In this document: piece by piece, positions 13,127 through 13,260 of the stretch | Numbering within the stretch: position 1 is the first letter of the stretch | Layout of the letters: each line of letters begins with the position of its first letter | NCBI GenBank assembly: GCA_016931085.1 | Contig: JAFGFO010000372.1 | Span: forward strand, 1-13,260 | DNA length: 13,260 nt | From: Thermoflexales bacterium | GTDB lineage: Bacteria; Chloroflexota; Anaerolineae; Fen-1058 | Reading direction: 5' to 3' | Program-made: the position numbers and the translations under genes | The notes under the pieces: generated by a model | Told to the model about the DNA's origin: nothing | The model's input: only the letters and a program-made list of their open reading frames with translations | Databases searched by the model: none

Positions 13127-13260
13127 AGGGGCACACCTCGCCCAATCAGGTAAAATCTGATATGACTCTACTGAATTGGTGTTTAGACTAATCTCAAACG
13201 ACCCCCATATACGGGAGTATCGCTAATCGCAACCACCATATGTGGTGGCAAATTTGGCCA
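13127..13260. other. Intergenic edge without a recognisable gene
   Basis: No gene is supported in either strand. A small hairpin pairs 13233-13238 (CCACCA) with 13243-13248 (TGGTGG) around TATG. It has no T run and no neighbours from which to judge its role; the next gene lies beyond the window. Confidence 0.5.

Noticed and set aside
13151..13156. Possible + strand promoter (TAAAAT)
   Set aside because: No acceptable -35 box at 15-19 bp and no gene following within the window.

Overview
The window reads as ordinary bacterial chromosome, GC-rich, with closely packed genes. The gene set suggests a Gram-positive-like or anaerobic bacterium, most likely Chloroflexota (Anaerolineae-type). It combines an anaerobic corrinoid methyltransferase operon, a DHH-CBS-tRNA nucleotidyltransferase fusion, a GerW/YtfJ-like protein in a non-sporulation context, and a heterodimeric ABC exporter. 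That assignment is inferred from gene content and was not tested.

Region 1 (1-2095, + strand) is a self-contained transcription unit. A sigma70-like promoter and a leader with two hairpins precede one gene of 579 codons, which is followed by two tandem copies of a 61-bp unit that each form a strong hairpin. The second hairpin ends in a T run and looks like an intrinsic terminator. The gene is the most interesting object in the window: a radical SAM/SPASM peptide maturase with a PqqD-like (RRE) domain. Its first 115 residues carry four near-identical blocks of the form QCDCxCDCAC plus one eroded block. It looks like a RiPP precursor, or at least a cysteine-repeat substrate-like segment, fused in cis to its own recognition domain and modifying enzyme.

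Region 2 (2098-4993, - strand) is a three-gene corrinoid methyl-transfer operon with a clear promoter. In transcription order it holds a pterin-dependent (AcsE-like) methyltransferase, a MtaC/MtbC-type corrinoid protein, and a URO-D-superfamily methyltransferase. Together they form a plausible pathway moving a methyl group from a methylated substrate, via cob(I)alamin protein, to tetrahydrofolate (O-demethylase-like). No corrinoid-activating protein is present here.

Region 3 (5055-13103, - strand) is a run of six co-directional genes with short gaps. In order they are a DHH/DHHA1-CBS-CBS-tRNA nucleotidyltransferase fusion, a small membrane protein that looks like a diverged GerW paralogue, a GerW/YtfJ-family protein with a C-terminal membrane segment, lgt (lipoprotein diacylglyceryl transferase), and two ABC exporter half-transporters. 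The two halves form an asymmetric heterodimer with one degenerate ATP site. Small inverted repeats lie at 5006-5049 and 10102-10153, and a 13-bp tandem repeat lies at the end of the tRNA nucleotidyltransferase gene. The last ~157 bases (13104-13260) hold the promoter of that gene and no recognisable gene.
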